A stretch of 54,001 nucleotides of DNA. It comes from an uncultured Geobacteraceae bacterium (GTDB lineage: Bacteria > Desulfobacterota > Desulfuromonadia > Geobacterales > Pseudopelobacteraceae). The notes beneath the pieces were generated by a model, which was given only the letters and a program-made list of their open reading frames with translations, was not told the origin of the DNA and made no database searches. Both the position numbers and the translations under genes were made by a program. Positions 10,576 through 18,740 of this stretch are shown here, in pieces. Location: assembly GCA_903901875.1 (NCBI GenBank), contig CAIUSO010000155.1, positions 1-54,001 on the forward strand, in the 5' to 3' direction. The first letter of the stretch is position 1; each line of letters begins with the position of its first letter.

Positions 10576-11172
10576 CTAAATGATTCTACTGCGCCGTACC
10601 TGTGCCAGCGTGCTGTTCAACATTTCCTGAACCCCTCCGGTAACCGCTTCGTCATGACCGGAATAAACCGTTTCTATGTCCAGATGGGCCAGGCGGCGTA
10701 ACGATTCAACATATTCCGGTGTAAAAACCCCATCTGACGAACGGACCCGCAGCTGGGTATCACCGGAAAAAAGCAGTTTCTGTTTCAGATTGTACAGACA
10801 GACTGAATCCGATGAATGTCCCGGCGTATGAAGCACCTGCAACTGATCTTCACCCGCCTTGAGAAACTGTCCATCGTGCATCCGCTCATCAACATCCTTG
10901 CCATCGCACCAGCCATAGACCCGGCAGCCGTACATCTTTTTGATCTGCTCAATCCCCCCGCCATGATCAAAATGGTTATGGGTCAGCAGAATCTGGGCAA
11001 CCGGAACTTTGCCGCAGCCGGTTGACAGTTTTTCAATCTGAGCAAGCACCGATCCGTCGGTGCCGGGGTCAACCAAGGTATTCACATCACCCAACTGGTT
11101 CCATTCCCCCAGGATTAGATAGGAGCGGCAGGTGTAAATCCTGTCTGACGGCTGCAGTTCTATGACTCTCAT
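10576..11172 (-). CDS. Metallo-beta-lactamase-fold hydrolase
   Basis: This is a 198-residue protein with the MBL-fold metal motif THNHFDHGGG, a second His in HTPGHSSDS, the bridging Asp in FSGDTQL and a C-terminal His in YSGHDE. These are the ligands of a dinuclear glyoxalase-II-like site. No signal peptide is present, so it is cytosolic. Its ATG overlaps the stop of the upstream CheR-like gene (ATGA at 11172-11169), so the two are translationally coupled. The substrate is unknown; glyoxalase-like thioesterase and redox-type MBL roles are both possible. Confidence 0.88.
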   Translation of the reverse strand: MRVIELQPSDRIYTCRSYLILGEWNQLGDVNTLVDPGTDGSVLAQIEKLSTGCGKVPVAQILLTHNHFDHGGGIEQIKKMYGCRVYGWCDGKDVDERMHDGQFLKAGEDQLQVLHTPGHSSDSVCLYNLKQKLLFSGDTQLRVRSSDGVFTPEYVESLRRLAHLDIETVYSGHDEAVTGGVQEMLNSTLAQVRRSRII

Positions 11173-11765
11173 TTTTTCTGGTACAACTGGGCATCCGGAA
11201 CCACCTGTTCAAACAGATGCTCTATTTCAACCGGCATTTTCTGGGTATTTTCCATGGCCAGATATCCGCCGGGACAGAGTGCCTGATGATACATTTTGAT
11301 AACCTCAATCCGCTCGGCATACTGAAAGTGGAGCAGAACGTTTTTGCAGACCACCAGCGCATAATCGGAACCGGGCGGTTTCATGGAAAGCAAATTGTGG
11401 TACTGGAAAAAAACCCGGTTACGGACCTTGTCATTGACGCGAAATAACTCGTTACCCTGGCAATCAAAATACTTTTTAAAGATATCTACCGGTATGCGTT
11501 GCAACTCTTCATATTTGTACGTTGCCAGCTTGACCACATCACCGAAGTTGTTCTCGCTGTCGTAATCGGTGGCATCAAGATAGAGGTTATTAAAGGTTGC
11601 CCCAAGCCGCTCCGCAAAGAGAATGGCCAGAGTATACGGTTCCTGACCCAGGGCGCAGCCGGCGTCCCACACTTTAATACGCATTCTCCCCATGGAGAGG
11701 GTAATGGTTCGTTCGACGGCATATTCAAGCACCGGTAAATCACGAAAAAAGAAGGTGAAGGCCAT
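11169..11765 (-). CDS. Short CheR-like methyltransferase without the N-terminal domain
   Basis: This 198-residue protein begins at the point equivalent to the end of the CheR helical domain (FFFRDLPVLEYAV). It keeps a SAM-binding glycine motif (DAGCALGQEPYTLAI, where CheR has GCSTGEEPY), an acidic loop (DATDYDSENN), the region matching the CheR beta-subdomain, and VVCKNVLLHF in place of FCRNVVIYF. Family knowledge supports a CheR-type fold, but receptor methylation by it is not assured. AAGGAG precedes ATG 11765; it starts 9 bp after cheA and overlaps the MBL gene by 4 bp. Confidence 0.85.
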   Translation of the reverse strand: MAFTFFFRDLPVLEYAVERTITLSMGRMRIKVWDAGCALGQEPYTLAILFAERLGATFNNLYLDATDYDSENNFGDVVKLATYKYEELQRIPVDIFKKYFDCQGNELFRVNDKVRNRVFFQYHNLLSMKPPGSDYALVVCKNVLLHFQYAERIEVIKMYHQALCPGGYLAMENTQKMPVEIEHLFEQVVPDAQLYQKK

Positions 11766-11774
11766 TATGGCTCC

Positions 11775-13898
11775 TTAGAGTTGTGCCGATTCTGCCAGTG
11801 CTGCTTCCCGGGACAGTACAATCGGATCGAGTATGAGGGCCACCGTGCCATCGCCGAGTATGGTCGCCCCGGAAATACCCTTCACATCCTGGTAGATCCG
11901 TCCCAGTGGTTTGATCACGGTCTGGTGCTCGCCAACCACAAAGTCCACGACAAAACCGATCCGAACTCCCTGTACCGACGCAATGACAATCTGTTCAATG
12001 TCGGGCCGTTCACCGGCAATGCCAAACTGTTCCCGCAGTGAGATATAGGGAGTCAGACTCCCCCGCACCACCGCCACATTGCGTCCGTGGGCAGCAGCCA
12101 CATCACCCCGTGACAACTCCACACACTCTTCAATCATGGCCAGGGGCAACACGAAATGATCCGTACCTATTTTCACCAACAGGCTTTCGATAATAGCCAG
12201 TGTCAGCGGAATTTTGAGGGTGATGGTCGTCCCTTTTCCCTGGACACTCTCCACACCAATGGTACCCCGCAACCCGTCAATGCCCCGCTTGACCACATCC
12301 ATCCCCACACCACGTCCCGACACGCTGGTTACCTTGGATGCGGTGGAAAAACCGGGGGCAAAAATCTGGGCAAAAATTTCCCGATCCGTCAGCTCTGCGG
12401 TTGCCGAAAGGAGACCCCGCTCCACCGCCTTGGCACGAATGGCATCGCGGTCAAGGCCACCGCCATCGTCACGTATGGTGATAAGCACCGAATCACCCGA
12501 ATGTTCGGCCCCGAGAAAGACCGTACCGGCAGAGGGTTTTCCTGCGGCAGTACGCACCGCCGGCATTTCAATGCCATGGTCGATACTGTTGCGAATGATA
12601 TGAACCAGGGGGTCGTTGAGTTTTTCGATGACCGTCTTGTCCAGTTCAGTTTCGGCACCATGGGTTTCCATATCAATCTCTTTGCCCAACTCGCCGGAAA
12701 GATCCCGAACCAGACGTTTGAACTTACTGAAGGTACTGCCGATGGGAAGCATGCGAATATTAAGGGCGGTATCACGAAGTTCGTTGGTGAGGCGCTCCAC
12801 CTCTTCCGAAATGGCAATAAAGACCGGATCCCCCCCGGCCATGGAGACCTGGGTAAGGTGGGCCTGCACGGTCACCATTTCACCAACCAGATTAATCAGT
12901 TGATCGAGCCGTTCGGCCGGAACCCGGATACTGGCGGCGGCTTCCTGCTGGGGTGCTTCACTTCGCTCTTTACGAACGCTCTTGACATGTTGCTGTTCCA
13001 CCAGTGCGGACTGAACTTTTTCCGGTGAGACAACCCCTTGCTCAACCAGCAATTCGCCGAAACGTTTCTGTAACTGGAGCACCTTCTGCATCTCAACCGG
13101 GGAGAGATCGCCCCGCTCCACCAGAATGTCTCCCAGCTTCTTGTACCCTTCATTGCGGTCGATGAGTCCACTGCTGTCAATCAACTCAATCTTGAGGTCA
13201 CAATCATCATCCACAAAAATGAACACATCCCGAATGGCATCTTCACCGCGTGACGTCGTCAGGATAATATCCCAGTAGATGTAGCACTGTTCACTGACTA
13301 TTTCACTCAAGGGGGGAACTTCATCAATTTGTGCCACCACGTGGGCCACCCCGAGATCACGCAGTTCATTAATCAGAGAGATCGGGTTAGTACCGCACAT
13401 GAGGATGTTATGTTCCGGGTGGAAACGGATACGCCAGGTTTTCTCTTCAGCCAGTTCGTCACCGGATAGTTGGGGTAATTGAATGACAGCAACGTTGCCA
13501 GGGCTTTTCTGGGACAGAACGCCGTGCGGAACCAGTTGACGGAGACCGGCAATAATTTCATCGCCATCCCTTCGGTCTACGGCTTCATCGGCCGACATAC
13601 TCAGCAGATAGCAGATATGGTCACGGGACTTGAGTGTCAGGTCGAGCAGTCGTTTGGAAACCGTCATTTTACCGTTACGTACCAGATCAAAGACGGTCTC
13701 AACCTCGTGGGTAAACGTGGCTATTTCATCAAAACCAAACATCGCCCCCGAACCCTTAATGGTATGCATGGCACGAAAGACCCGGTTGATCAGATCACTA
13801 TCATCGGGAGTCTCTTCCAGTTCCAGAAGTGACGTTTCCAACTCGGCCAGCAATTCTCCGGCCTCTTCCCGGTACGTTATTATTGTTTGTTCCATCAT
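11775..13898 (-). CDS. cheA: Chemotaxis histidine kinase CheA with tandem MshEN-like motifs
   Basis: This is a 707-residue protein. The P1 domain has phosphoacceptor His45 in MHTIKGSG. A P2-like middle region (about 155-240) follows. Two 24-residue motifs come next: one starts KLGDILVERG (254-277) and the other RFGELLVEQG (279-302), and both end in Gln. They match the nucleotide-binding MshEN/GspE-N pattern. Then come the P3 dimerisation helices, the P4 ATPase (HIIRNSIDHGIE, RDDGGGLD, GRGVGMDVV) and the P5 CheW-like domain. It autophosphorylates and passes phosphate to CheY and CheB. The start at 13898 (or the second ATG, 13895) has AGAGG upstream. Confidence 0.96.
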   Translation of the reverse strand: MMEQTIITYREEAGELLAELETSLLELEETPDDSDLINRVFRAMHTIKGSGAMFGFDEIATFTHEVETVFDLVRNGKMTVSKRLLDLTLKSRDHICYLLSMSADEAVDRRDGDEIIAGLRQLVPHGVLSQKSPGNVAVIQLPQLSGDELAEEKTWRIRFHPEHNILMCGTNPISLINELRDLGVAHVVAQIDEVPPLSEIVSEQCYIYWDIILTTSRGEDAIRDVFIFVDDDCDLKIELIDSSGLIDRNEGYKKLGDILVERGDLSPVEMQKVLQLQKRFGELLVEQGVVSPEKVQSALVEQQHVKSVRKERSEAPQQEAAASIRVPAERLDQLINLVGEMVTVQAHLTQVSMAGGDPVFIAISEEVERLTNELRDTALNIRMLPIGSTFSKFKRLVRDLSGELGKEIDMETHGAETELDKTVIEKLNDPLVHIIRNSIDHGIEMPAVRTAAGKPSAGTVFLGAEHSGDSVLITIRDDGGGLDRDAIRAKAVERGLLSATAELTDREIFAQIFAPGFSTASKVTSVSGRGVGMDVVKRGIDGLRGTIGVESVQGKGTTITLKIPLTLAIIESLLVKIGTDHFVLPLAMIEECVELSRGDVAAAHGRNVAVVRGSLTPYISLREQFGIAGERPDIEQIVIASVQGVRIGFVVDFVVGEHQTVIKPLGRIYQDVKGISGATILGDGTVALILDPIVLSREAALAESAQL

Positions 13899-13982
13899 AG
13901 CGCTAACCTCTGTGTACCCATCGTGAATGGTGGCTGGTGAATACCCTGTGGTGACTCTCCTGACCGGGAGTCAAATGATTCA

Positions 13983-14348
13983 CTACCCCAGAATCTTCTT
14001 GACGACGGCTATCAGCTGTTCCGGCTTGAAAGGTTTAACAATCCAGCCGGTTGCACCGGCCGCCTTCCCTTCACCTTTTTTACTGTCATTGGACTCGGTG
14101 GTGAGCATGACAATCGGGATAAACTTGTTCATGGTTCCGGCACGGACCCCCTTTATCAGTCCGATACCGTCCAGATTGGGCATATTCAAATCTGTCAACA
14201 GCATGTCCACTTTTTTACCGCTCAATTTGGTGAGGGCGTCTTTTCCATCAACCGCCTCAATCACGTCATAGCCGTTCTGCTTGAGAGTAAACGCCACCAT
14301 CTGACGTACACTGGCCGAGTCGTCGGCCGTCATTATCAATTTTGCCAT
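13983..14348 (-). CDS. cheY: Chemotaxis response regulator CheY
   Basis: This is a 121-residue single receiver domain with an acidic pair in MTADDSASVRQM, the phosphoacceptor Asp in LLTDLNMPNLDG, a Thr in MLTTES and a Lys in VKPFKPEQ, all as in CheY. Its ATG overlaps the stop of the STAS gene (TAATG at 14350-14346), so translation is coupled. It is followed by an 84-bp gap before cheA. It is the likely direct phosphoacceptor for CheA. Whether the target is a flagellar motor or another effector cannot be seen here. Confidence 0.95.
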   Translation of the reverse strand: MAKLIMTADDSASVRQMVAFTLKQNGYDVIEAVDGKDALTKLSGKKVDMLLTDLNMPNLDGIGLIKGVRAGTMNKFIPIVMLTTESNDSKKGEGKAAGATGWIVKPFKPEQLIAVVKKILG

Positions 14349-14695
14349 TATTCAGTACCTCCAAACCAGATACAGGTTGAATTGTTGTTATGTTTGCACA
14401 GAGCGTTTCTCTGGACGCCGCTGCGTTCAATAAGATGGAGCAGTGACGACGGGAGCAGACCCCGGTATAAAAACACCGAACCTTCCCGGCAGGCACTTTT
14501 GCAGGCAGAGCAGATAATCTGCACACCGGTTATGTCGATTTCCATTTCCGGATCGAACTCAAGGTAAACTTCCCTGGCGGCACTCAGTACTTCGGTGAGT
14601 ATGCTGAAAAACTCTCCAACAGTTTCAATAGTCAGACGATCACCGGTGGATATGACAATTGCTCCATTTTCATTAACCACGCTATTGAAAGACAT
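14348..14695 (-). CDS. STAS-domain protein
   Basis: This is a 115-residue small STAS/SpoIIAA-like fold (EVYLEFDPEMEIDITGVQII, then a helix with SACREGSVFLYRG). STAS proteins act as phospho-switched partners or scaffolds. In chemosensory operons of deltaproteobacteria a small STAS protein commonly accompanies CheY and CheA. The usual phosphorylated Ser after the strand (D-S-S-G) is replaced here by DITGVQ, with Thr at that position. AAGGAG precedes ATG 14695. It overlaps cheY by one base. Confidence 0.82.
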   Translation of the reverse strand: MSFNSVVNENGAIVISTGDRLTIETVGEFFSILTEVLSAAREVYLEFDPEMEIDITGVQIICSACKSACREGSVFLYRGLLPSSLLHLIERSGVQRNALCKHNNNSTCIWFGGTE

Positions 14696-14706
14696 ACCGT
14701 CTCCTT

Positions 14707-16542
14707 CTAAAACAAATCGACATTATCGCCAAATTCTGATTCGTCCCCACTCGTTACGGCAGCTTGTGTAACGGTTACCGTGCTCTGACCACTGCGCTTC
14801 CGAGCAATGGCTTCATGAATATGCCGTTCACTTTCCATGGTATAGCGCTGCTCCATAAAGCGGAGGTTTTCCTTGAACTCGGTGCTTGCAGGAACAATAC
14901 TGCGGGCCTCCATAACTATCCGGGCCAGATCACCCAACACACCATCAGCCATTGCCTTGGTCCGAGTATGAACATCAATGCCGGCTATCAGCTGTTCCAC
15001 ATCACTGGTAAGAGTGGTGACATGCTCTCCCAAGCCACCCAAAATAGATGAGATATCGCAGTTCATGGCAGCCAATTCCCGCAGCACAGCCGCCACATCA
15101 CCCTGTAAGACCATTACCCGGTTACTGAGCTGGTTATCTTCATCCGCGCCGCTACAGGTCATGTGTTCCGTTGCCGCATAAATACTTTTCAAAGTTCCGG
15201 CAACGGAATTGGTCTGTCGTACCGCTTCGTCGGACAACCGCTTTATCGCCTCTGCGAGCACCCCCAGAGCGGCCCCCTCCGTACCGGTATGGGCCGCCTT
15301 GATCTGGGCGTTGAGCGCAATCAGATCAATTTCGGTACCGATCATTTCAATATCGGTTACGAATGAGGCTATTTCACTGATGGTCCCGGCAACTCTCCCC
15401 ATGGTGTCGGACATATTCCGATCAGCCCAGGCACAGGAAGTAAGCGCGGATGTTATGGAGGTCATCCCCTCACTCATAACATCAACAAAGGAACCGCCGG
15501 AAGAATCTGACGCACCGGCAACCAGCCGCACCTCATGGGCCATGGTTTGTTGTTTGTGGGCGATATCCCGCAAATTGCCGATAATTGTCGTAACTGCAGT
15601 ACACAACTCCGTCGATGCAAAGCGAAGCTGGGCCTCTTGCAGTTCACACACATCCCCGCACTCCACGGTCACTGCCAATCCTTTATCCGGAGTAACCTCG
15701 TCATTCATCACGTGTAACGTGCCGTGCAATCGCTCCAGCGCCTCAATGATATGTTCTATCTGTTGGCGGGTCATATCATGCATCTGCATGGATGAAACCA
15801 TTTCACTGATGTCATTTGACACCTCTGACGAAATGGCAGCCACCATTTCACCAAACCGATTACACCGCTCATTAACGGTAATCAGTTCCTGTAAACTGGA
15901 GGCGGTACTGGTAAGTGATGTGGCAACCGTGGCATCCTGAGTAGCTTCGGAAGAGTGGACACCCACAAGATTGTCTCCAATCAAGGTTGATAACCGCTGT
16001 CGATGGGCCAGAATTGCCGCAGACTTTTCATTAACCTGATGGGAAAGCTTTTCCACATCTATGGCAAGGTTGACAAAACCGCTGCCAAGTTCGCCCAGGC
16101 GGGCACTCTCGATTTTAGTTGATATACTCAACATCCGGAGGGATTTATTTATCTTCTGAAATCCTTCCATCGGCTCCGACAGATTCTCCAGTAACTGCTG
16201 CACCTGCTCCAGAATACGACAACTGTCGTTACTGCGTCCACGCGCTTCGGAAAGATAGGACTGCATATCGGCCATCATCCGGTGAAGACGGTCAGTCAGG
16301 GAGTGGACCGTCATACCCGAGACCACATCCACCAGCTGATTTGACATGCCACATACAGCCGTCGAACGTTGATACAGGGATTGCATCCGGGAGCCGATAT
16401 GCAAAAACTCGTCTTCGGTGGTACCTGCCATGAGCTTCAGAGTAGCGACAACCGGTAACAGCACCTTGGACCAGGTCCGGAGTGCGTCAATACCAATTGC
16501 CACCGACAGTGGTGTGTTATGGTATGTGGGGTTAGACGTCAT
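14707..16542 (-). CDS. Soluble receptor-like protein with two divergent MCP hairpin tips
   Basis: This is a 611-residue, almost wholly helical protein with no membrane segment beyond a weak hydrophobic patch near 27-40. Two segments resemble the chemoreceptor hairpin tip: LRMLSISTKIESARLGELG (135-153) and DLIALNAQIKAAHTGTEG (406-423), each followed by the Glu/Lys-rich return helix. The family is not one I can name. The C-terminus ends DNVDLF, which does not match the CheR tether because the first aromatic is missing. It starts 12 bp after the single-domain REC gene and precedes the STAS gene. It is likely a cytoplasmic sensor or array organiser (inference). Confidence 0.8.
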   Translation of the reverse strand: MTSNPTYHNTPLSVAIGIDALRTWSKVLLPVVATLKLMAGTTEDEFLHIGSRMQSLYQRSTAVCGMSNQLVDVVSGMTVHSLTDRLHRMMADMQSYLSEARGRSNDSCRILEQVQQLLENLSEPMEGFQKINKSLRMLSISTKIESARLGELGSGFVNLAIDVEKLSHQVNEKSAAILAHRQRLSTLIGDNLVGVHSSEATQDATVATSLTSTASSLQELITVNERCNRFGEMVAAISSEVSNDISEMVSSMQMHDMTRQQIEHIIEALERLHGTLHVMNDEVTPDKGLAVTVECGDVCELQEAQLRFASTELCTAVTTIIGNLRDIAHKQQTMAHEVRLVAGASDSSGGSFVDVMSEGMTSITSALTSCAWADRNMSDTMGRVAGTISEIASFVTDIEMIGTEIDLIALNAQIKAAHTGTEGAALGVLAEAIKRLSDEAVRQTNSVAGTLKSIYAATEHMTCSGADEDNQLSNRVMVLQGDVAAVLRELAAMNCDISSILGGLGEHVTTLTSDVEQLIAGIDVHTRTKAMADGVLGDLARIVMEARSIVPASTEFKENLRFMEQRYTMESERHIHEAIARKRSGQSTVTVTQAAVTSGDESEFGDNVDLF

Positions 16543-16554
16543 GGATGACTTCCC

Positions 16555-16953
16555 TTACTGGATCAGTTTGAGTGCCCGCATTTCCTTAAGGAGCTTGGTT
16601 TTACTCAGGGGCTTGACGATGAAGGCATCTGCTTCACATTTATTAAACGAGGTAATCACCGTATGGGGGTCGTCAAGGGCGGTGGTCATAATAACTTTCA
16701 CCATCAGGTGTGGAGGTATCTCCATTTTCCGCTCAAGGGCTCTGATACTGCGTAACGCCTCCATGCCATCCACTATGGGCATCATGATATCCATAAAGAT
16801 CACGTCATAGGGACGCTTCGCCTCGTGGGCAAGTACAAAGGAATCAATCGCTTCCTGACCGTTCACGGCAATATCACTGTCCCCTTGGGATGCAAGCAGC
16901 TCCTTGAGAATTCGACGGGACATCAGATGATCTTCGGCAATCAGGTATTTCAC
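16555..16953 (-). CDS. Single-domain response regulator
   Basis: This is a 132-residue receiver-only protein (YLIAEDHLMSRR; phosphoacceptor in VIFMDIMMPIVDG; Lys in IVKPLSK). Translation begins at GTG 16953 with AAGGAG eight bases upstream; the longer open frame to 17037 lacks a signal and would overlap the kinase upstream. It lies 17 bp after the REC-histidine kinase, which is its obvious phosphodonor. It has no output domain, so it may be a phosphate shuttle or sink for the locus. Confidence 0.9.
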   Translation of the reverse strand: MKYLIAEDHLMSRRILKELLASQGDSDIAVNGQEAIDSFVLAHEAKRPYDVIFMDIMMPIVDGMEALRSIRALERKMEIPPHLMVKVIMTTALDDPHTVITSFNKCEADAFIVKPLSKTKLLKEMRALKLIQ

Positions 16954-16970
16954 GGTTCGTTCTCCTTCTT

Positions 16971-18194
16971 TCAGGGTGTACATATTTTGATGGCAACAAC
17001 AAAACGACTGCCACCGGAAGGCACATGCTCCGCCCATATCTGACCGTTAATTAAGGCAGCATTCTGACGGGCAATGGAGAGCCCCAAACCTACCCCTTCA
17101 TAGGAGCGGGACAGGGAACTGTCGCCTTGAACAAACGGTTCAAAGATCTGTTCCAGCATCCCTTCGGGGATACCGATACCACTGTCGGTGATCGCGCAGC
17201 GGAGCACATCACACTCACCATCAGAATCTGCAGGGGTGAGAGACAGCTCAAACAAAACCCCGCCATGGTTGGTAAACTTGAGCGCGTTACCGAGTAAAAT
17301 ACTGAATAACCTGCTGAATTTTTCATGGTCAGTCCATATTTTCCGTGGCACATCTTCGGCAACAGTAAGGTTCAGCGTCAGCCCCTTACGGGAAAACTGA
17401 GAATGTATTCCCTCCACGATTGAGCGAAGCAGCGACTGGGGATCCACAAGATCATGGTTGAGATTGGCTCCATCGGAGTTGCTGTCTCTGGCAAAAGAAA
17501 GCATCTGATTTATGAGAACCATCATACTTTCAGCCGATTCCCGGGCCATGGCGAGGTACTCGGCGGCCATACCGGTCACCCCTTCATCGGCAATCAATTC
17601 CAAAGCACCAATGACACCATTCATCGGAGTCCGCATTTCGTGGGAAACCGTGGACATGAAGGTACTTTTAGCCGTGGCCGCCTGTTGCAACGCAGTCCGG
17701 GCATAATCGAGTTCAGCCATGGATTCCTTAAGTTCACTGGTACGCCGTAACACGGTTTCTTCAAGCTCAATACGGTAATTTTTCTCCATCCTCTGCAACT
17801 TGGAGTAATTCACCGCCCGCAAGATAATTTTCCGCATCAGTTCAAAATCAAAGGGTTTGCAGATAAAATCAAAGGCACCTTTTTTAATTGCGTTAACCGC
17901 CATCTGCAACTGTGCATGGCCGGTCATCAGGATCACCGGAATTTCCGGCCAGAGTTCGTGGACCCTTCCCAAAAATGCGATACCGTCCTCACCAGGCATC
18001 ATCACATCGCTCAAGATGGCATCAAAATGTTCAAGCACCAGAATTTTACACGCTTCTGCCACACTCCCCGCCGTCGAAACGCTGAAATTATTCTTTTTCA
18101 GGCAGAGCGAAATCATATGACAGATTTCTGGCTCATCATCGACAATAAGGACATGGGGTATGGATTGGTCTGAAACCGGTACCTGTTCACTCAT
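16971..18194 (-). CDS. REC-histidine kinase
   Basis: This is a 407-residue protein with an N-terminal receiver (VLIVDDEPEI, phosphoacceptor in AILSDVMMPGEDG, about 13-130), a coiled-coil linker (about 140-170), HisKA with an intact H-box (STVSHEMRTPMNGVIG) and HATPase (ITDSGIGI; GVGLGLSI). It is soluble. The receiver-first layout suggests its kinase activity is set by another kinase's phosphorylation. The start at 18194 has AAGGAAAA upstream. It sits between the DHp-only gene and the single REC gene. Confidence 0.93.
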   Translation of the reverse strand: MSEQVPVSDQSIPHVLIVDDEPEICHMISLCLKKNNFSVSTAGSVAEACKILVLEHFDAILSDVMMPGEDGIAFLGRVHELWPEIPVILMTGHAQLQMAVNAIKKGAFDFICKPFDFELMRKIILRAVNYSKLQRMEKNYRIELEETVLRRTSELKESMAELDYARTALQQAATAKSTFMSTVSHEMRTPMNGVIGALELIADEGVTGMAAEYLAMARESAESMMVLINQMLSFARDSNSDGANLNHDLVDPQSLLRSIVEGIHSQFSRKGLTLNLTVAEDVPRKIWTDHEKFSRLFSILLGNALKFTNHGGVLFELSLTPADSDGECDVLRCAITDSGIGIPEGMLEQIFEPFVQGDSSLSRSYEGVGLGLSIARQNAALINGQIWAEHVPSGGSRFVVAIKICTP

Positions 18195-18205
18195 CTCATT
18201 TTTCC

Positions 18206-18487
18206 TTATGAATTCTTGTTAACGGCATCGGTTTCCCGCAAACTGACATGGGCCAAACGATCGGTCAGCATGGCAGCATGCTCTGCCGATGCACGTATCA
18301 GGGCAACACACTGTAAAAGCTCATCATTTTCAGGGTCATCTTTTTTTATCAACGTACAGGCACCCATGACGGTCGTCAAAATATTATTGAAATCTTCCGC
18401 CATACCTCCGGCAAGGGTAGCCATCGATTGAGCCGAAAGCTCTGCTGTTTTACGGAAATCTCTCTGTTTTTTGTCTATTTTTTTCAT
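18206..18487 (-). CDS. DHp-only HisKA-like protein with Glu in place of His
   Basis: This is a small protein of about 93 residues from ATG 18487 (SD weak; the frame is open to 18622, so the start is uncertain). It contains only a dimerisation/phosphotransfer helix pair. The H-box reads LAGGMAEDFNNILTTVMG, whereas the hybrid kinase at 352-3201 has GGIAHDFNNILTVILG at the same place. Glu31 (codon GAA at 18397-18395) thus replaces the phosphoacceptor His. No ATPase domain follows. It is 11 bp before the REC-histidine kinase. It could dimerise with kinases of the locus as a blocker or scaffold, or be a decaying kinase remnant. Confidence 0.72.
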   Translation of the reverse strand: MKKIDKKQRDFRKTAELSAQSMATLAGGMAEDFNNILTTVMGACTLIKKDDPENDELLQCVALIRASAEHAAMLTDRLAHVSLRETDAVNKNS

Positions 18488-18663
18488 AAGAGTAACTTTA
18501 GCAACCGAGATGTATGTAATGACACCTAATGAACTAGTGCTATTCTGCTTACACCAACTGTGCCAATACGCAATAGAACCGACACCGAAATAATTGTTTT
18601 CCATGTAATTAGGATGTTGCAAGTTATATTAATGGAGTTTAAATAGTGGCGAGAAATGAGATG

Positions 18664-18722
18664 TGTAACATTTTACATTTTTAATGTGTAACATGTTACA
18701 CATGTGAGTGTAACATGTTACA
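18664..18722. promoter_or_regulatory. Three tandem palindromic operator-like sites
   Basis: The palindrome TGTAACATGTTACA occurs perfectly at 18687-18700 and 18709-18722 and with one change (TGTAACATTTTACA) at 18664-18677. Centre spacings are 23 and 22 bp, about two helical turns. They lie between the sigma-54 activator gene and the rest of the chemosensory operon, on the upstream side of the latter. A natural reader is that activator's Fis-type HTH (inference). Confidence 0.75.
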
Positions 18723-18740
18723 CATGTGAGTGTAAGCCCC

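Noticed and set aside
12156-13028. A 290-codon plus-strand open frame antisense to cheA
   Set aside because: It lies wholly inside cheA, has no recognisable domain, and reads like the complement of a GC-moderate coding gene. Similar antisense frames inside other che genes were dropped for the same reason.
13953-13972. Hairpin in the cheY-cheA gap
   Set aside because: The stem is short with a G-T pair and no T-tract; not strong enough to call a terminator within the operon.
15209-15940. A 243-codon plus-strand frame antisense to the double-tip protein gene
   Set aside because: Its low-complexity Ser/Ala/Thr content comes from the complementary codons of the helical protein; no ribosome site or homology pattern was seen.
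18547-18566. Possible sigma-54 promoter TTGGCAC on the minus strand upstream of the DHp-only gene
   Set aside because: The -24 element is good, but the -12 dinucleotide ten bases further is GT rather than GC, so it does not meet the GG-N10-GC rule.
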